Positions 27,925 through 40,425 of a stretch of 64,000 bases of DNA are shown here, one piece after another. The stretch is from the NCBI RefSeq assembly GCF_001693435.1, contig NZ_CM004509.1, forward strand, positions 434,001 to 498,000, given 5' to 3'. Each line of letters begins with the position of its first letter. The first letter of the stretch is position 1. The notes below the pieces were generated by a model that made no database searches, had not been told where the DNA came from, and saw only the letters and a list, made by a program, of their open reading frames with translations. Source of the stretch: Gilliamella sp. wkB7. Lineage in GTDB: Bacteria; Pseudomonadota; Gammaproteobacteria; Enterobacterales; Orbaceae. The translations under genes were made by a program, and so were the position numbers.

Positions 27925-28308
27925 TTAAATATTTTGTAATTCAGCTAAAATACCTTCAATATCGTCATCAACCATAGCTTGAATTGATGCAACAAAAGCA
28001 CCTTCGACTAAAGGTGCATCAACTAATGTCACTTTGTTTTTTAATGGTTCGTCTTCTATAAGGTCAATGGCTGTTTCAGCACTCAAAATGGCACTACCAA
28101 TATCAGCAAAGATTAGAATATTACGATGATCAGAAGATTGTTTGATGATGTTATAAATTGCGAGAGGATCTGTTCCCATTCGACCATCTTCCGTTCCTCC
28201 TGCTGAAAAAATTTTTACATCACCCGTTGAATCCACCATATCTTCTATCATTTCTTTAAGTCCATCAGTGATTTTTTTACTGTGTGACACTAATACGATA
28301 CTAACCAT
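27925..28308 (-). CDS. dhaM: PTS-dependent dihydroxyacetone kinase phosphotransferase, EIIA domain only (DhaM-like)
   Basis: Mannose-type EIIA domain that passes phosphate from HPr to DhaL-ADP. The ATG at 28308, five bases after GGAGG, gives 127 residues (MVSIVLVSHSKKITDGLKEM); the active His is H9. GGTEDGRMGTDP is the usual following motif. It consists of the EIIA domain only; E. coli DhaM carries additional HPr- and EI-like domains, so here the general PTS must supply phosphate. First gene of the operon, directly behind a 31-bp inverted repeat. Confidence 0.88.
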   Translation of the reverse strand: MVSIVLVSHSKKITDGLKEMIEDMVDSTGDVKIFSAGGTEDGRMGTDPLAIYNIIKQSSDHRNILIFADIGSAILSAETAIDLIEDEPLKNKVTLVDAPLVEGAFVASIQAMVDDDIEGILAELQNI

Positions 28309-28317
28309 GAAACCTCC

Positions 28318-28348
28318 GAACAAATGATTAATAGCTAATCTTTTGTTC
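28318..28348 (-). promoter_or_regulatory. candidate operator of the dha/gol operon
   Basis: Inverted repeat with 13-base arms GAACAAAAGATTA / TAATCATTTGTTC (12 of 13 paired) around GCTAT, just upstream of the dhaM ribosome site. A TATAAT box on the minus strand (28350-28355) puts the transcription start inside the repeat. This fits repression by the SorC-type regulator encoded at the end of the cluster. Confidence 0.65.
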
Positions 28349-28582
28349 GATTATATAGAGTAAAAAAATAGAGAAAATTATTTTTTAATAAATTTGTGAC
28401 TAAGATCTAAATATTAAAATGATGAGAATTTATGGCTAAATGAATGACTATCATTAGTAATTATTGAATTAAAGATAGGATAAATGACTTAAATTTCTTA
28501 ATAGTGGATAATAAGAGCAGAGTAATAAGTTATTAAATGCATGATCATAAGTTTAAGATTAAAACAAAAGTAAAAAGTTAAA

Positions 28583-28614
28583 TTTTAATAATGAGTTATT
28601 ACTCATTATTAAAA
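28583..28614 (-). terminator. hairpin overlapping lysO stop codon
   Basis: Arms TTTTAATAATGAGT / ACTCATTATTAAAA, fully complementary, spanning the lysO stop. The minus-strand tail is only moderately T-rich, so efficiency is uncertain. Confidence 0.5.
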
Positions 28615-29520
28615 AAAGAAGCCATAATTAAATAACGTCATAAATATTGGCATAATTAAGGTTAATAAAAATCCTTGAACAATTGCAGAAGGAACAATCA
28701 TTATACCTGCGCCTTTTTGTAGCATCGGTAAGGTAAAATCCATAGAGGTGGCACCACATAAACCCAATGCAGTAAGTTTATAACGTTTTATTAAACTCGG
28801 AATTAAAATGATGGCGCATAATTCTCGTAAAATATCGTTTAAAAAGGTGGCACTACCAATAATTGCACCATGCGCTTCTGTCATTAAGAGTCCAGAAAGT
28901 GAATACCAGCCAAACCCAGATGACATAGCTAATCCGACCCGAATTGGCTGATTGAATATCAATGCCGCTAAAATACCGCCTAAAAAAGTACTAATTATTA
29001 CAATTATTGTGGTAGCAATACCAACTTTACTAAGTAAGATTTGCTTTAATGAGATATTATTACTCCGTAACTGAATACCGACCAATAAGAGTAAAAAGAT
29101 CAAAACAATCTTAGTAATGTCTTCATTGTAATGCCAGATAAAAAGAGGAATTAGGCCAGCAATAAAACCTAGAATCAAAGCAATACAAACCCGTAATGAT
29201 TCTAAAATCATTTTAAAACGTGAACCAATATCATGTTTAGTATGAGTGGTTTGCCAAGGTAGGAAAATATCAAATAACATTAAAAAGATAAAATTACCAC
29301 CAAAAGTACATATAAATAAAATACCAGCATAAAATAAGATAGTTTGTAAATTATCTTTGAGATTATCAAGGTGAGCTAATTCGGAACCCATTAGAAATAG
29401 AATAAAATAAACCATCCAGCTAAGGGTTTTGTTAATTTTGGTTATCCATTGTTGGTTTTTAAAAGTGATTAAATATCCCAAACACAATGGCACAAATGCA
29501 ATAAGAAGACCAAAATACAT
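28609..29520 (-). CDS. lysO: lysine exporter LysO family protein
   Basis: Inner-membrane protein of 303 residues with about eight helices, of the LysO/YbjE (DUF340) family that exports L-lysine in E. coli. Typical segments are LLLVGIQLRSN, SGFGWYSLSGLL, GSATFLNDILRE (essential acidic residues in relatives) and GATSMDFTLPML. A GGGAA site precedes the ATG. Single gene between the glycerol cluster and ybjX. I see no lysine riboswitch in the upstream 200 bp. Confidence 0.88.
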   Translation of the reverse strand: MYFGLLIAFVPLCLGYLITFKNQQWITKINKTLSWMVYFILFLMGSELAHLDNLKDNLQTILFYAGILFICTFGGNFIFLMLFDIFLPWQTTHTKHDIGSRFKMILESLRVCIALILGFIAGLIPLFIWHYNEDITKIVLIFLLLLVGIQLRSNNISLKQILLSKVGIATTIIVIISTFLGGILAALIFNQPIRVGLAMSSGFGWYSLSGLLMTEAHGAIIGSATFLNDILRELCAIILIPSLIKRYKLTALGLCGATSMDFTLPMLQKGAGIMIVPSAIVQGFLLTLIMPIFMTLFNYGFFF

Positions 29521-29635
29521 TTTTTATTCCCTGACTATTTAGTTTTAATTATTATCTTACTTATATGAAGCTTTCGATAAATCGACAATTGGGCTAAGTA
29601 GACTAGCATAATTATGCAGGATAAGTCGATTTTAC

Positions 29636-29668
29636 GTGTCGCTTGTAAACACCTTATACAAGCGACAC
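29636..29668. terminator. strong hairpin between ybjX-family gene and lysO
   Basis: Perfect 12-bp stem GTGTCGCTTGTA / TACAAGCGACAC with a nine-base loop. The T-rich tail (TTTTGTATATTTT) is on the plus strand, although both flanking genes are on the minus strand. It may act as a terminator for the ybjX-family gene in spite of its tail, or end an unseen plus-strand transcript. Confidence 0.5.
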
Positions 29669-29719
29669 TTTTGTATATTTTAATATAGAGATATTGTAAT
29701 TAACAATAAAGCTAGTTTA

Positions 29720-30664
29720 TTATTTTAATAAAGCCAAATTCTCTATAATACTATTTTCGAGTTGATCCAATAAAGCATAACGATTGCGATATTCTGATCG
29801 TTTTTTACTAGCGATTTCATCCAGTGATTTTCGATAGATTTGATTTGGTAATATAAATAAACCATTGCTGTCTTGCTTGCCATCAATGGTTAACCAGAAA
29901 TCATCGTAATCCGATAAAATACGTTCTTGTCGGCTATTGTAGCGCCAATTGTTGTAAATATGCGTTTTGTTACCCACCGCCACTATTTGTTCTAGATTAA
30001 AATAGCGCGCAATGACTAATATCGCCTCTAGCGCAACACGTTTAGGAAACAGTCCATAACACTGTTTTGTTGCTTGTTGTACTCGAATGCGAGCCTCACG
30101 ATGACCTGTACCTTGTAGTCCAGCGATAAAAAGTGTTGTTTTTTGTTGATATTGCATTATTGTAAAAGTTATTGTAGCCAGATCAATGCCATCGTTATCA
30201 TAAAAATATAGACTGATTTCACCTTCACGAGCAAACTTATTGCGTGCTTGAATAGCGATTTTGATATTAGCATCATTTTTTACCTTAACATCAGCTAATA
30301 CAAAAGCGATATTTGGATTATAAAAAGCTTTAGTCATACTGTCAGGATGTTTAGCAAAAAAGTCATAATGGTAGGCTAATGCCTCAAAACGTTCTTGTTG
30401 ACTTAAACAAGAGGCTAAATAAGGTCGTTGTAATTTACATGGTAAATTGGTTTGGCATGATAAATAATAGCCCAGTAATGGATATAATCTCAATTTATCC
30501 AATAATTTGAATGTTATCGGACTTAAAAATAAGGTTCGAAAAAAAAATTTGAAACGATAAGTCGATTTTAGCCACAGTTCATTGAGCGGAAGTTTACCGG
30601 TACAAAGCCAGTTAAACAGTTGCCACTTACTTTTAGGCTGGGACATATTCGTAATATTATTCAT
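29720..30664 (-). CDS. ybjX: VirK/YbjX family protein (DUF535)
   Basis: 314 residues from the ATG at 30664; the frame extends to a TTG two codons earlier. The family pattern is seen in the polar N-terminal half (YHYDFFAKH), the central SLYFYDNDG...ATITFTI, then FIAGLQGTGHREAR and KRVALEAILVIARYF. The last third has YDDFWLTIDGKQD. Relatives (E. coli YbjX, Salmonella/Shigella VirK) are tied to envelope stress and surface modification, but the activity is unknown. Stand-alone gene upstream of lysO on the same strand. Confidence 0.82.
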   Translation of the reverse strand: MNNITNMSQPKSKWQLFNWLCTGKLPLNELWLKSTYRFKFFFRTLFLSPITFKLLDKLRLYPLLGYYLSCQTNLPCKLQRPYLASCLSQQERFEALAYHYDFFAKHPDSMTKAFYNPNIAFVLADVKVKNDANIKIAIQARNKFAREGEISLYFYDNDGIDLATITFTIMQYQQKTTLFIAGLQGTGHREARIRVQQATKQCYGLFPKRVALEAILVIARYFNLEQIVAVGNKTHIYNNWRYNSRQERILSDYDDFWLTIDGKQDSNGLFILPNQIYRKSLDEIASKKRSEYRNRYALLDQLENSIIENLALLK

Positions 30665-30834
30665 AAGCAAAAAAATTAAATCAATAAGTTATTTTATTAA
30701 ATAGTTATATGATGACTAAACTAATAAATAATAATGAAATATTAGTAAAAAGCCATAAAAATCGAACAATAAGGTTACAACACAATCTGAGTTGGCGCAA
30801 CTGTTCCGAATAAAAGACTGAATTATGTGAAAAT

Positions 30835-30863
30835 AAAAAACGGTGAACTGGTCACCGTTTTTC
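30835..30863 (-). terminator. intrinsic terminator of eno
   Basis: Stem AAAACGGTGA / TCACCGTTTT with a short loop and, on the minus strand, a TTTTTTATTTT tail, about 35 bp past the eno stop. Confidence 0.88.
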
Positions 30864-30896
30864 TATTAAAGTAAATAATCAGTTTAATAACAATAA

Positions 30897-32225
<1,329 letters not shown>

Positions 32226-32246
32226 TTACTAATGTTAATCCAAAAA

Positions 32247-34409
<2,163 letters not shown>

Positions 34410-34859
34410 TTAACTAATTAATTTTATTGACGATTTATTTATACTTTTTTTATCATCAATATTCCTAATGGTGATCAAATCAGTTAATATCTGAAAGGTA
34501 AGATCAAATTTTTTATCGGCATTGGTAAAAAAGAAAATTAACACGGCAAGTATTAACCGCGTAAAAGCCAATAAAACATTATGGTAGATAAATTTTGGTG
34601 CACCATAATTTTTCACTTCATCACTTAATGATAAATAGTCACCGTAACTGAGTAATTGTGTAGTTTTAAGTTCTGCCTGCATATCAATCGATATATCACT
34701 GTTATTAGGAGGAAACATTTTCCGGTGATCGGGATAAAGAACATTAAAATTTGATTCAATACTTAATTGATGATTAACAGGACGATTATCCCTAATTTGT
34801 GCTTTAATATGATTAACATATTCGCTAGGTATTTCTCGCTTTATATACGATGCTATCAT
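34410..34859 (-). CDS. hypothetical protein with one predicted transmembrane helix
   Basis: I do not recognise this 149-residue protein. Residues about 1-88 are polar. A single hydrophobic segment follows (NVLLAFTRLILAVLIFFF, about 94-111), then a charged tail ending IDDKKSINKSSIKLIS. It would place the N-terminal part on one side of the inner membrane as a single-pass protein. It begins three bases after the stop of a short frame that also encodes two hydrophobic helices (34863-35033), so the two could be coupled, or could be remnants of one larger gene. Base composition is very A+T-rich. Confidence 0.45.
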   Translation of the reverse strand: MIASYIKREIPSEYVNHIKAQIRDNRPVNHQLSIESNFNVLYPDHRKMFPPNNSDISIDMQAELKTTQLLSYGDYLSLSDEVKNYGAPKFIYHNVLLAFTRLILAVLIFFFTNADKKFDLTFQILTDLITIRNIDDKKSINKSSIKLIS

Positions 34860-34862
34860 AGA

Positions 34863-35033
34863 TTATATGAAACAGATGATTGAAAAAGCAACCAGTACGA
34901 GCGATTGAAAATACTTTAAAATTAATAATTCCATCACGCCTAATACAAACAACCCAATCACTAATTTGCCAGCGTTGCTCCGGTCTTCGATTGCGATTTC
35001 AAATTGATTTTTTCTCTTTTGTTTAAAATCTCA
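34863..35033 (-). pseudogene. short coding-like fragment, C-terminal part of an unknown membrane protein
   Basis: An open frame of 56 codons bounded upstream by TGA. It reads DFKQKRKNQFEIAIEDRSNA, then GKLVIGLFVLGVMELLILK, then YFQSLVLVAFSIICFI and stop. The pattern (charged, then two hydrophobic helices) is protein-like, but there is no ATG, only an internal GTG after GKL. The upstream 40 bp before the Crp/Fnr gene cannot hold the rest. It may be the tail of a deleted gene or a short GTG-started peptide. Low certainty. Confidence 0.35.
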
Positions 35034-35074
35034 AAAGTGGGTACTTTTTCTGAAATGTGTTAACTTTTTTTTAA

Positions 35075-35767
35075 TTATTTAGCGAATTTCTCCTGACATT
35101 CAATAAAAGCTTTGAGCTTATTGATATCTTTAATTTCCAATTTCCCTGCAACTTTATGTACGATATCTAAATTTATTAATTCATTAACAGCACGGCGATA
35201 GACACGATCTGTTGTGCCAAAACGTTCAGCTTCTAAATAGTTTTTTTGGAAATTATTTACTGGATGGACATTTAGATGATGCTGATAAATATCAAATGCA
35301 ATATTAAAACAAATTGAATATAACGTTCTCTTTAATAAAATATCTAATGTTTCCTGATAATCAAAGGCGATAGCACTGGCAAAAAACAGTGCTAATTTAG
35401 GATGTTCAAGTAATGATAGATATAATTTATCGATACTAATTACAGCAATGGTCAACACATCTTCTGCGATAATATCAAATTGACATAAATAATCGGTAAA
35501 AAACTCCATTTCACCGAAAATATGCTCATCACAATCTACGGTACCAAGATGAAAACAGCGCCCATTATTTGCCTGATAACGTATCGAAATCGTTCCATTA
35601 TAAACAACAATTAACTTATCGACTTTACATCCCTGACGAAAAAGAATAGTCTTTTTATCAACAATTTTTTTATCAACAATACACTGCTCTATAATTCTTT
35701 CAAATAATTGATTATTATCTTGCCAATATTGGCTAAAACGACCTTTATTTAATGATCTCAACTGCAT
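35075..35767 (-). CDS. Crp/Fnr-family transcriptional regulator (YeiL-like)
   Basis: 230 residues. The N-terminal cyclic-nucleotide-binding fold covers about 25-145 (ILFRQGCKVDKLIVVYNGTI, then GEMEFF, the phosphate-cassette position, but without the cAMP-binding RxS motif). The C-terminal helix-turn-helix is about 170-215 (AERFGTTDRVYRRAVNELI). Layout and content are nearest E. coli YeiL, a stationary-phase regulator next to nucleoside genes. It follows the MFS and deoD genes on the same strand. An odd short repeat, IVDKK-IVDKK, lies at about residues 30-39. Confidence 0.75.
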   Translation of the reverse strand: MQLRSLNKGRFSQYWQDNNQLFERIIEQCIVDKKIVDKKTILFRQGCKVDKLIVVYNGTISIRYQANNGRCFHLGTVDCDEHIFGEMEFFTDYLCQFDIIAEDVLTIAVISIDKLYLSLLEHPKLALFFASAIAFDYQETLDILLKRTLYSICFNIAFDIYQHHLNVHPVNNFQKNYLEAERFGTTDRVYRRAVNELINLDIVHKVAGKLEIKDINKLKAFIECQEKFAK

Positions 35768-35941
35768 AAAATTATCACAACTAACGAACTTTTAATCACA
35801 ATATTACTTTATATTTGTAAAATCTAGATATTCAATTATCCATATCATTATCTTATTTTAATATGGCATAATTATAATCAACTGTGATAATAATAGCGAT
35901 ATACTATTTTATTTTAACTTTTTGTAATTCATTATTTTTTG

Positions 35942-37120
35942 TTAAATTTTATCGATGCTACTTGTCCTCTTCTTCTCGATCATTGAAATAGCTAACATTA
36001 TAATAATAATTACATAAAAAACTGGGATTGCATTCATAATAATTTGAATACTGAAATTCTTACTCAATACAGAACTAATTGCCGGACTAAACATGGCTCC
36101 AGCACTGCCACTGATTAAAATATATGACACATTTTTACTTGAGGCATTTTTTACAAATGTCACGCCGTAAGCGACAAAGGCATTATATAATGCAGCACAA
36201 ACAAAACCATATCCATAGGTAAAGTAACCAATATAATCAATATGTTGAATATTAACAATCAACAACGTCATAATAAAGGCTAATATAATAATAGTTACAA
36301 AAAAATACTCAATTTTAATGCGTGTAACAATTGCTGTCGAAACGAGAGCCCCTATCAAGGCTGCACCCCAATATTGAGTAATAATATTGCCTGCATTTTC
36401 AAATGAAATAGAAAATTTATAACTCACAAATAATGGCGCCCAAGTTAAAAAAGTGTATAAGGCAAGCATTGCCAAAAATAATCCAAAACCAGCAGATAAA
36501 ATGCCAAAGTTCCATTCAGATTTTTGATGACTTTGCTGTTTTTGATCAGCATAAGGCTTACTAATTAAATTAAAATTGGTAAATAGAATGATAACTAACA
36601 TCAATACAGTGACAATGCCAACCGTTAAATAACTAGTAGCCCAAGACAGGTCATGAGTTAAAGCGTAGGTTGTAATAAGTGGAAAGATCACGCCAGCAAT
36701 ATTGAAAGTAGCATCTTGTACAACTAATATTGTACTTTGTATTTTATCTTGCCAAGTAGATACCACAATTGTACCAGCAATACACAAACCTATTCCACCA
36801 CATAAACCAACCAAAATCATACAAAATTTAAGTATTATTAGAGATTTAGTGAGATATAAAATAAATGAACATATTATGATAATACTATAATTTAGTAAGG
36901 TAATTCGTTTAATACCAATAATATCAATTAAAAAAAATGCTAAAATTGTTCCCAATAATGCCCCTCCATTTAATAAAGAAAAAATGAATGCAACATTATC
37001 GACATCAGCACTGAAACTTTGTGCAATTGGTTCAATTAGCATACCAAATTGACTGGCAAAACCAGCCATAATGAAATTAGCTAAAAAACTGATAAGAGTA
37101 AGAGATAATTTATTTATCAT
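35942..37120 (-). CDS. MFS transporter, TsgA-like
   Basis: Twelve-helix inner-membrane transporter, 392 residues from the ATG at 37120 (a TTG four codons upstream also extends the frame). The overall plan and the internal KSEWNFGIL linker after helix 6 resemble TsgA/FucP-type carriers. It starts 40 bp after deoD, so a role as a nucleoside or ribose-compound permease feeding the phosphorylase is likely but inferred. The linker between the halves (about 190-215) is polar and glutamine-rich. Confidence 0.75.
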   Translation of the reverse strand: MINKLSLTLISFLANFIMAGFASQFGMLIEPIAQSFSADVDNVAFIFSLLNGGALLGTILAFFLIDIIGIKRITLLNYSIIIICSFILYLTKSLIILKFCMILVGLCGGIGLCIAGTIVVSTWQDKIQSTILVVQDATFNIAGVIFPLITTYALTHDLSWATSYLTVGIVTVLMLVIILFTNFNLISKPYADQKQQSHQKSEWNFGILSAGFGLFLAMLALYTFLTWAPLFVSYKFSISFENAGNIITQYWGAALIGALVSTAIVTRIKIEYFFVTIIILAFIMTLLIVNIQHIDYIGYFTYGYGFVCAALYNAFVAYGVTFVKNASSKNVSYILISGSAGAMFSPAISSVLSKNFSIQIIMNAIPVFYVIIIIMLAISMIEKKRTSSIDKI

Positions 37121-37159
37121 ATCATTATCCAAAGATATACATTACATAACTAATTAGGA

Positions 37160-37861
37160 TTATGTGGCAACATTTAAAGCCAGCTTTATCATATTATTGA
37201 ATGTTAATTGCCTCTCCTCTGCAGTCGTTTCTTCGCCAGTTAAACAATGATCTGAAACTGTTAAAATGGCTAATGACTCAATATTAAACTGCTGTGCAAT
37301 ACCATATAGACCTGCGACCTCCATATCTATACCTAAAACACCCGATCTTTCGAGCGTACCAATTAACTTTTCATCTGGGTCATAATAAAGATCACCACTA
37401 AAAACATTACCAACTTTTACAGGTAAACCCATCTCATTAGCTATTTCATATGCACGATGTAATAATGAAAACGTCGCGGAAGTTGCAATATTATAACCAC
37501 CCGCTCTTTTTTGATTAGTCATAGAATCTGTTCCAGCAGCCATCGCTAAAATAACATCTCGCATTTTAATTCCTAGTTGGGTTGCGCCTATACTACCAAC
37601 TCGAATAATGCGTTTAACGTTATAGTCATTAATTAATTCATGTGCATAAAGTGTCATTGATGGGATACCCATTCCATGCCCCATCACAGAAACAGCAACA
37701 CCATCATAAAGGCCTGTATATCCAAGCATATTACGTACATTACAAACTTGTTTTGCGTCAGTTAAATAATTTTCTGCAATAAATTTGGCTCGTAAAGGAT
37801 CGCCAGGCATGATAACAGTTTGTGCAAAATCGTTTGGATTAGCATTGATATGTGCGGTCAT
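37160..37861 (-). CDS. deoD: purine-nucleoside phosphorylase
   Basis: Phosphorolysis of purine (deoxy)nucleosides to base and (deoxy)ribose-1-phosphate. 233 residues, hexameric DeoD type. GDPLRAK binds phosphate, SVMGHGMGIPS is the family signature, and EVAGLYG and the catalytic Asp in TVSDH lie toward the C-terminus. It is more divergent from E. coli DeoD than other housekeeping genes here, and its partner is an MFS permease rather than deoCAB, suggesting a scavenging operon. AGGA precedes the ATG. Confidence 0.92.
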   Translation of the reverse strand: MTAHINANPNDFAQTVIMPGDPLRAKFIAENYLTDAKQVCNVRNMLGYTGLYDGVAVSVMGHGMGIPSMTLYAHELINDYNVKRIIRVGSIGATQLGIKMRDVILAMAAGTDSMTNQKRAGGYNIATSATFSLLHRAYEIANEMGLPVKVGNVFSGDLYYDPDEKLIGTLERSGVLGIDMEVAGLYGIAQQFNIESLAILTVSDHCLTGEETTAEERQLTFNNMIKLALNVAT

Positions 37862-37981
37862 AATATTTCCTGATTAAATCGTAATTTATTTCCAAATTAT
37901 AATCAGGATATATTTCATTCAACTAGGACATAAGTCCGAAATCGTTGTTCTATGCGATATTTTTGGAATTTTTTGGTAATT

Positions 37982-37998
37982 TGATAATTAAATTATCA
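37982..37998. promoter_or_regulatory. palindrome upstream of deoD
   Basis: TGATAAT-TAA-ATTATCA, arms of seven bases, about 120 bp upstream of deoD. It could be the site of a dimeric regulator such as the Crp/Fnr protein encoded two genes downstream. It does not match the canonical CRP or FNR consensus. Confidence 0.3.
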
Positions 37999-38042
37999 TT
38001 TATTATAAAAAGCGATTAATACTATTTTTGTAATAGATCAAT

Positions 38043-38166
38043 TGGTTAGTTAACTGTTTTTCACTGGGTGATAATCCAATAAATACCTGATCTAACTAGT
38101 TCAACTATATTGCAAGTCTCTCAAATCGTAGAAATGAATGATTCGAGTTTTTCACTCGTTTCTGTT
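38043..38166 (-). pseudogene. decayed duplicate of the ilvH 3' end
   Basis: About 120 bp matching the last 40 codons of the neighbouring ilvH (bases 38210-38333). On the minus strand it translates ETSEKLESFISTI-stop-ETCNIVELVRSGI, against intact SDKLESFLSSIRETCNIVEM. The Arg codon has become TGA, and small indels disturb the frame after RSGI. It lies beyond the ilvH terminator and is not expressed as protein. Confidence 0.85.
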
Positions 38167-38193
38167 ATAAAAAAGGCGCTTGATGCGCCTTTC
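38167..38193 (-). terminator. intrinsic terminator of ilvIH
   Basis: AAGGCGC / GCGCCTT hairpin with TTTTTTAT on the minus strand, about 20 bp past the ilvH stop. It separates ilvH from its decayed duplicate. Confidence 0.88.
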
Positions 38194-38212
38194 GTTTTAT
38201 TTTGAAGATAAC

Positions 38213-38707
38213 TTATTTGACTGTTTTTTCACTACGTGATAAGCCGATAATACCAGATCGAACCATTTCAACTATATTGCAGGTCTCTCGAATTGAAGAG
38301 AGAAATGACTCAAGTTTGTCACTCGTCCCTGATAATTGCACAATATAATGAGTTGCTGTCACATCGACAATCGAACCTCTAAAGATATCGGCACAACGTT
38401 TAACTTCATCACGAGCATCTGACGTTTTAGCGGCTATTTTCACTAACATAATTTCACGTTCTACATGTGGGCCTTCGGTTAAATCATTAACACGATACAC
38501 GTTAACTAGTTTATGAAGTTGTTTTTGGACCTGTTCAAGCACATGTTCATCACCTGAGGTTTGAATCGTCATTCGACTCATTGTCGGATCTTCAGTTTGT
38601 GCGGTCGTAATGGATTCAATATTAAACCCACGTTGTGAAAACAAACCAATGATACGTGACAATGCGCCTGGCTCGTTTTCTGTTAAAATTGATAAAATAT
38701 AACGCAT
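38213..38707 (-). CDS. ilvH: acetolactate synthase III small (regulatory) subunit
   Basis: Regulatory partner of IlvI that confers valine feedback inhibition. 164 residues (E. coli 163). The ACT domain at the N-terminus (LSILTENEPGALSRIIGLFSQRGFN) and the C-terminal half with VEREIMLVKI are intact. The ATG overlaps the ilvI stop by one base (TAATG). A decayed copy of its 3' end sits downstream. Confidence 0.96.
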   Translation of the reverse strand: MRYILSILTENEPGALSRIIGLFSQRGFNIESITTAQTEDPTMSRMTIQTSGDEHVLEQVQKQLHKLVNVYRVNDLTEGPHVEREIMLVKIAAKTSDARDEVKRCADIFRGSIVDVTATHYIVQLSGTSDKLESFLSSIRETCNIVEMVRSGIIGLSRSEKTVK

Positions 38708-40425
38708 TAGGTTCTCTCCGTTTTACTTAACCACATTTCATTCATTGCCCCACCGCGAACTTGCATTGGATAAACATGTTCTGTGGCGTCTGTCATGACA
38801 TCAATAAAAACCAAACGATCTTTTATCGAAAGCGCTTTTTTAAGCATAGGTTCAAGATCTTCCCGTTTGTTAATCATCATACCCACATGACCATAAGCTT
38901 CAGCAATTTTTGCAAAATCAGGTAACGACTCCATATAAGATGAAGAGTGACGACCGGCATAAATCATGTCTTGCCACTGTTTAACCATTCCTAAAAAACG
39001 GTTATTAAGATTTAAGACAATAACAGGCAAACCATATTGCAATGCTGTTGAAAGTTCTTGTATATTCATTTGAATACTGCCATCACCTGTAACGCAAACA
39101 ACTGTTTTATCAGGAAACGCTAATTTAACGCCAAGTGAAGCAGGCAAACCAAATCCCATGGTCCCTAACCCACCCGATGTAATAAAGTGACGCGGTTTAT
39201 CAAATGGGTAATAAAGTGCAGTAAACATTTGATGTTGTCCCACATCCGTTGCCACATATGCATCACCTTTAGTTAATTTGTATAACACTTCAATGGCTTC
39301 TTGAGGTTTGATACTTTGACCTTCATGACTATAGGCTAAGCAGTGTCGTGCACGCCAATGTTCAATTTGTTTCCACCAATCAACTAATGCATCAAAATCA
39401 CGTTCAATATTTAACTCATCCAACATGGATAACATGACTTCAAGAACGACTTTGGCATCACCAACAACAGGAATTGTTGCATGAATTGTTTTGGATATTG
39501 AGGTAGGATCGATATCAATATGGATAATTTTGGCTTTTGGACAATATTTTTCAACGTTATTGGTCGTTCGATCATCAAAACGTGCACCGATAGCAAGAAT
39601 CACATCGGCATTATGCATCGCCATATTGGCTTCATAAACACCATGCATACCAATCATCCCTAAAGAATGTTTGTCCGATCCAGGAAAAGCACTGATACCC
39701 ATTAGTGTTGAAGCAACAGGTAAATTCAACGTTTCCGTAAGCGTTTTAATTTCACTACTCGCATCAGCGCTAATTACACCGCCGCCAACAAATAACACTG
39801 GCTTTTTAGCAGACAATAAAGTAGTTAACGCTTTTTTGATCTGTTTTTTATGACCTTGAATAGTTGGATTATAAGAGCGCATTAATACTGTTTCTGGATA
39901 ATAATAAGTATATTTATTAGCAGGATTAACAATATCTTTCGGTAAATCAATTACGACCGGTCCAGGTCTACCTGTTGAGGCGATATAAAACGCTTTTTTT
40001 ATCGTTTCAGGAATATCTTTACTATTTTTGATTAGGAAGCTATGTTTAACAATTGGACGCGAAATACCAATCATATCACATTCTTGGAAAGCATCATTAC
40101 CGATAAGATTACTGGCAACTTGACCAGACAAAATAACCAATGGCACTGAGTCCATATAGGCAGTAGCAATGCCAGTTATTGTATTGGTTGCGCCAGGCCC
40201 TGATGTGACCAAAACCACGCCGACATCGCCAGTTGCTCTGGCATAACCATCCGCCATATGCACGGCGGCTTGTTCATGACGAACTAAAATATGCTCAATG
40301 CCACCGAGTGTGTGAATTGCATCATAGATATCAAGAACACTACCACCAGGATAACCAAATATCTGTTTTACTCCTTGATCAATCAAAGATTGAATGACCA
40401 TCTCCGCACCTGACAATTTTGCCAT
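38707..40425 (-). CDS. ilvI: acetolactate synthase III large subunit
   Basis: Thiamine-diphosphate enzyme forming acetolactate or acetohydroxybutyrate for branched-chain amino acids. The ATG at 40425, nine bases after GGAGG, gives 572 residues (E. coli IlvI 574). The frame continues 37 codons upstream without a stop, but that part is not conserved. ThDP Glu lies in [12 protein letters not shown], the FAD region in [12 protein letters not shown], and the ThDP-Mg motif in [15 protein letters not shown]...[14 protein letters not shown]. The C-terminus [10 protein letters not shown] is that of IlvI. Confidence 0.96.
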   Translation of the reverse strand: MAKLSGAEMVIQSLIDQGVKQIFGYPGGSVLDIYDAIHTLGGIEHILVRHEQAAVHMADGYARATGDVGVVLVTSGPGATNTITGIATAYMDSVPLVILSGQVASNLIGNDAFQECDMIGISRPIVKHSFLIKNSKDIPETIKKAFYIASTGRPGPVVIDLPKDIVNPANKYTYYYPETVLMRSYNPTIQGHKKQIKKALTTLLSAKKPVLFVGGGVISADASSEIKTLTETLNLPVASTLMGISAFPGSDKHSLGMIGMHGVYEANMAMHNADVILAIGARFDDRTTNNVEKYCPKAKIIHIDIDPTSISKTIHATIPVVGDAKVVLEVMLSMLDELNIERDFDALVDWWKQIEHWRARHCLAYSHEGQSIKPQEAIEVLYKLTKGDAYVATDVGQHQMFTALYYPFDKPRHFITSGGLGTMGFGLPASLGVKLAFPDKTVVCVTGDGSIQMNIQELSTALQYGLPVIVLNLNNRFLGMVKQWQDMIYAGRHSSSYMESLPDFAKIAEAYGHVGMMINKREDLEPMLKKALSIKDRLVFIDVMTDATEHVYPMQVRGGAMNEMWLSKTERT

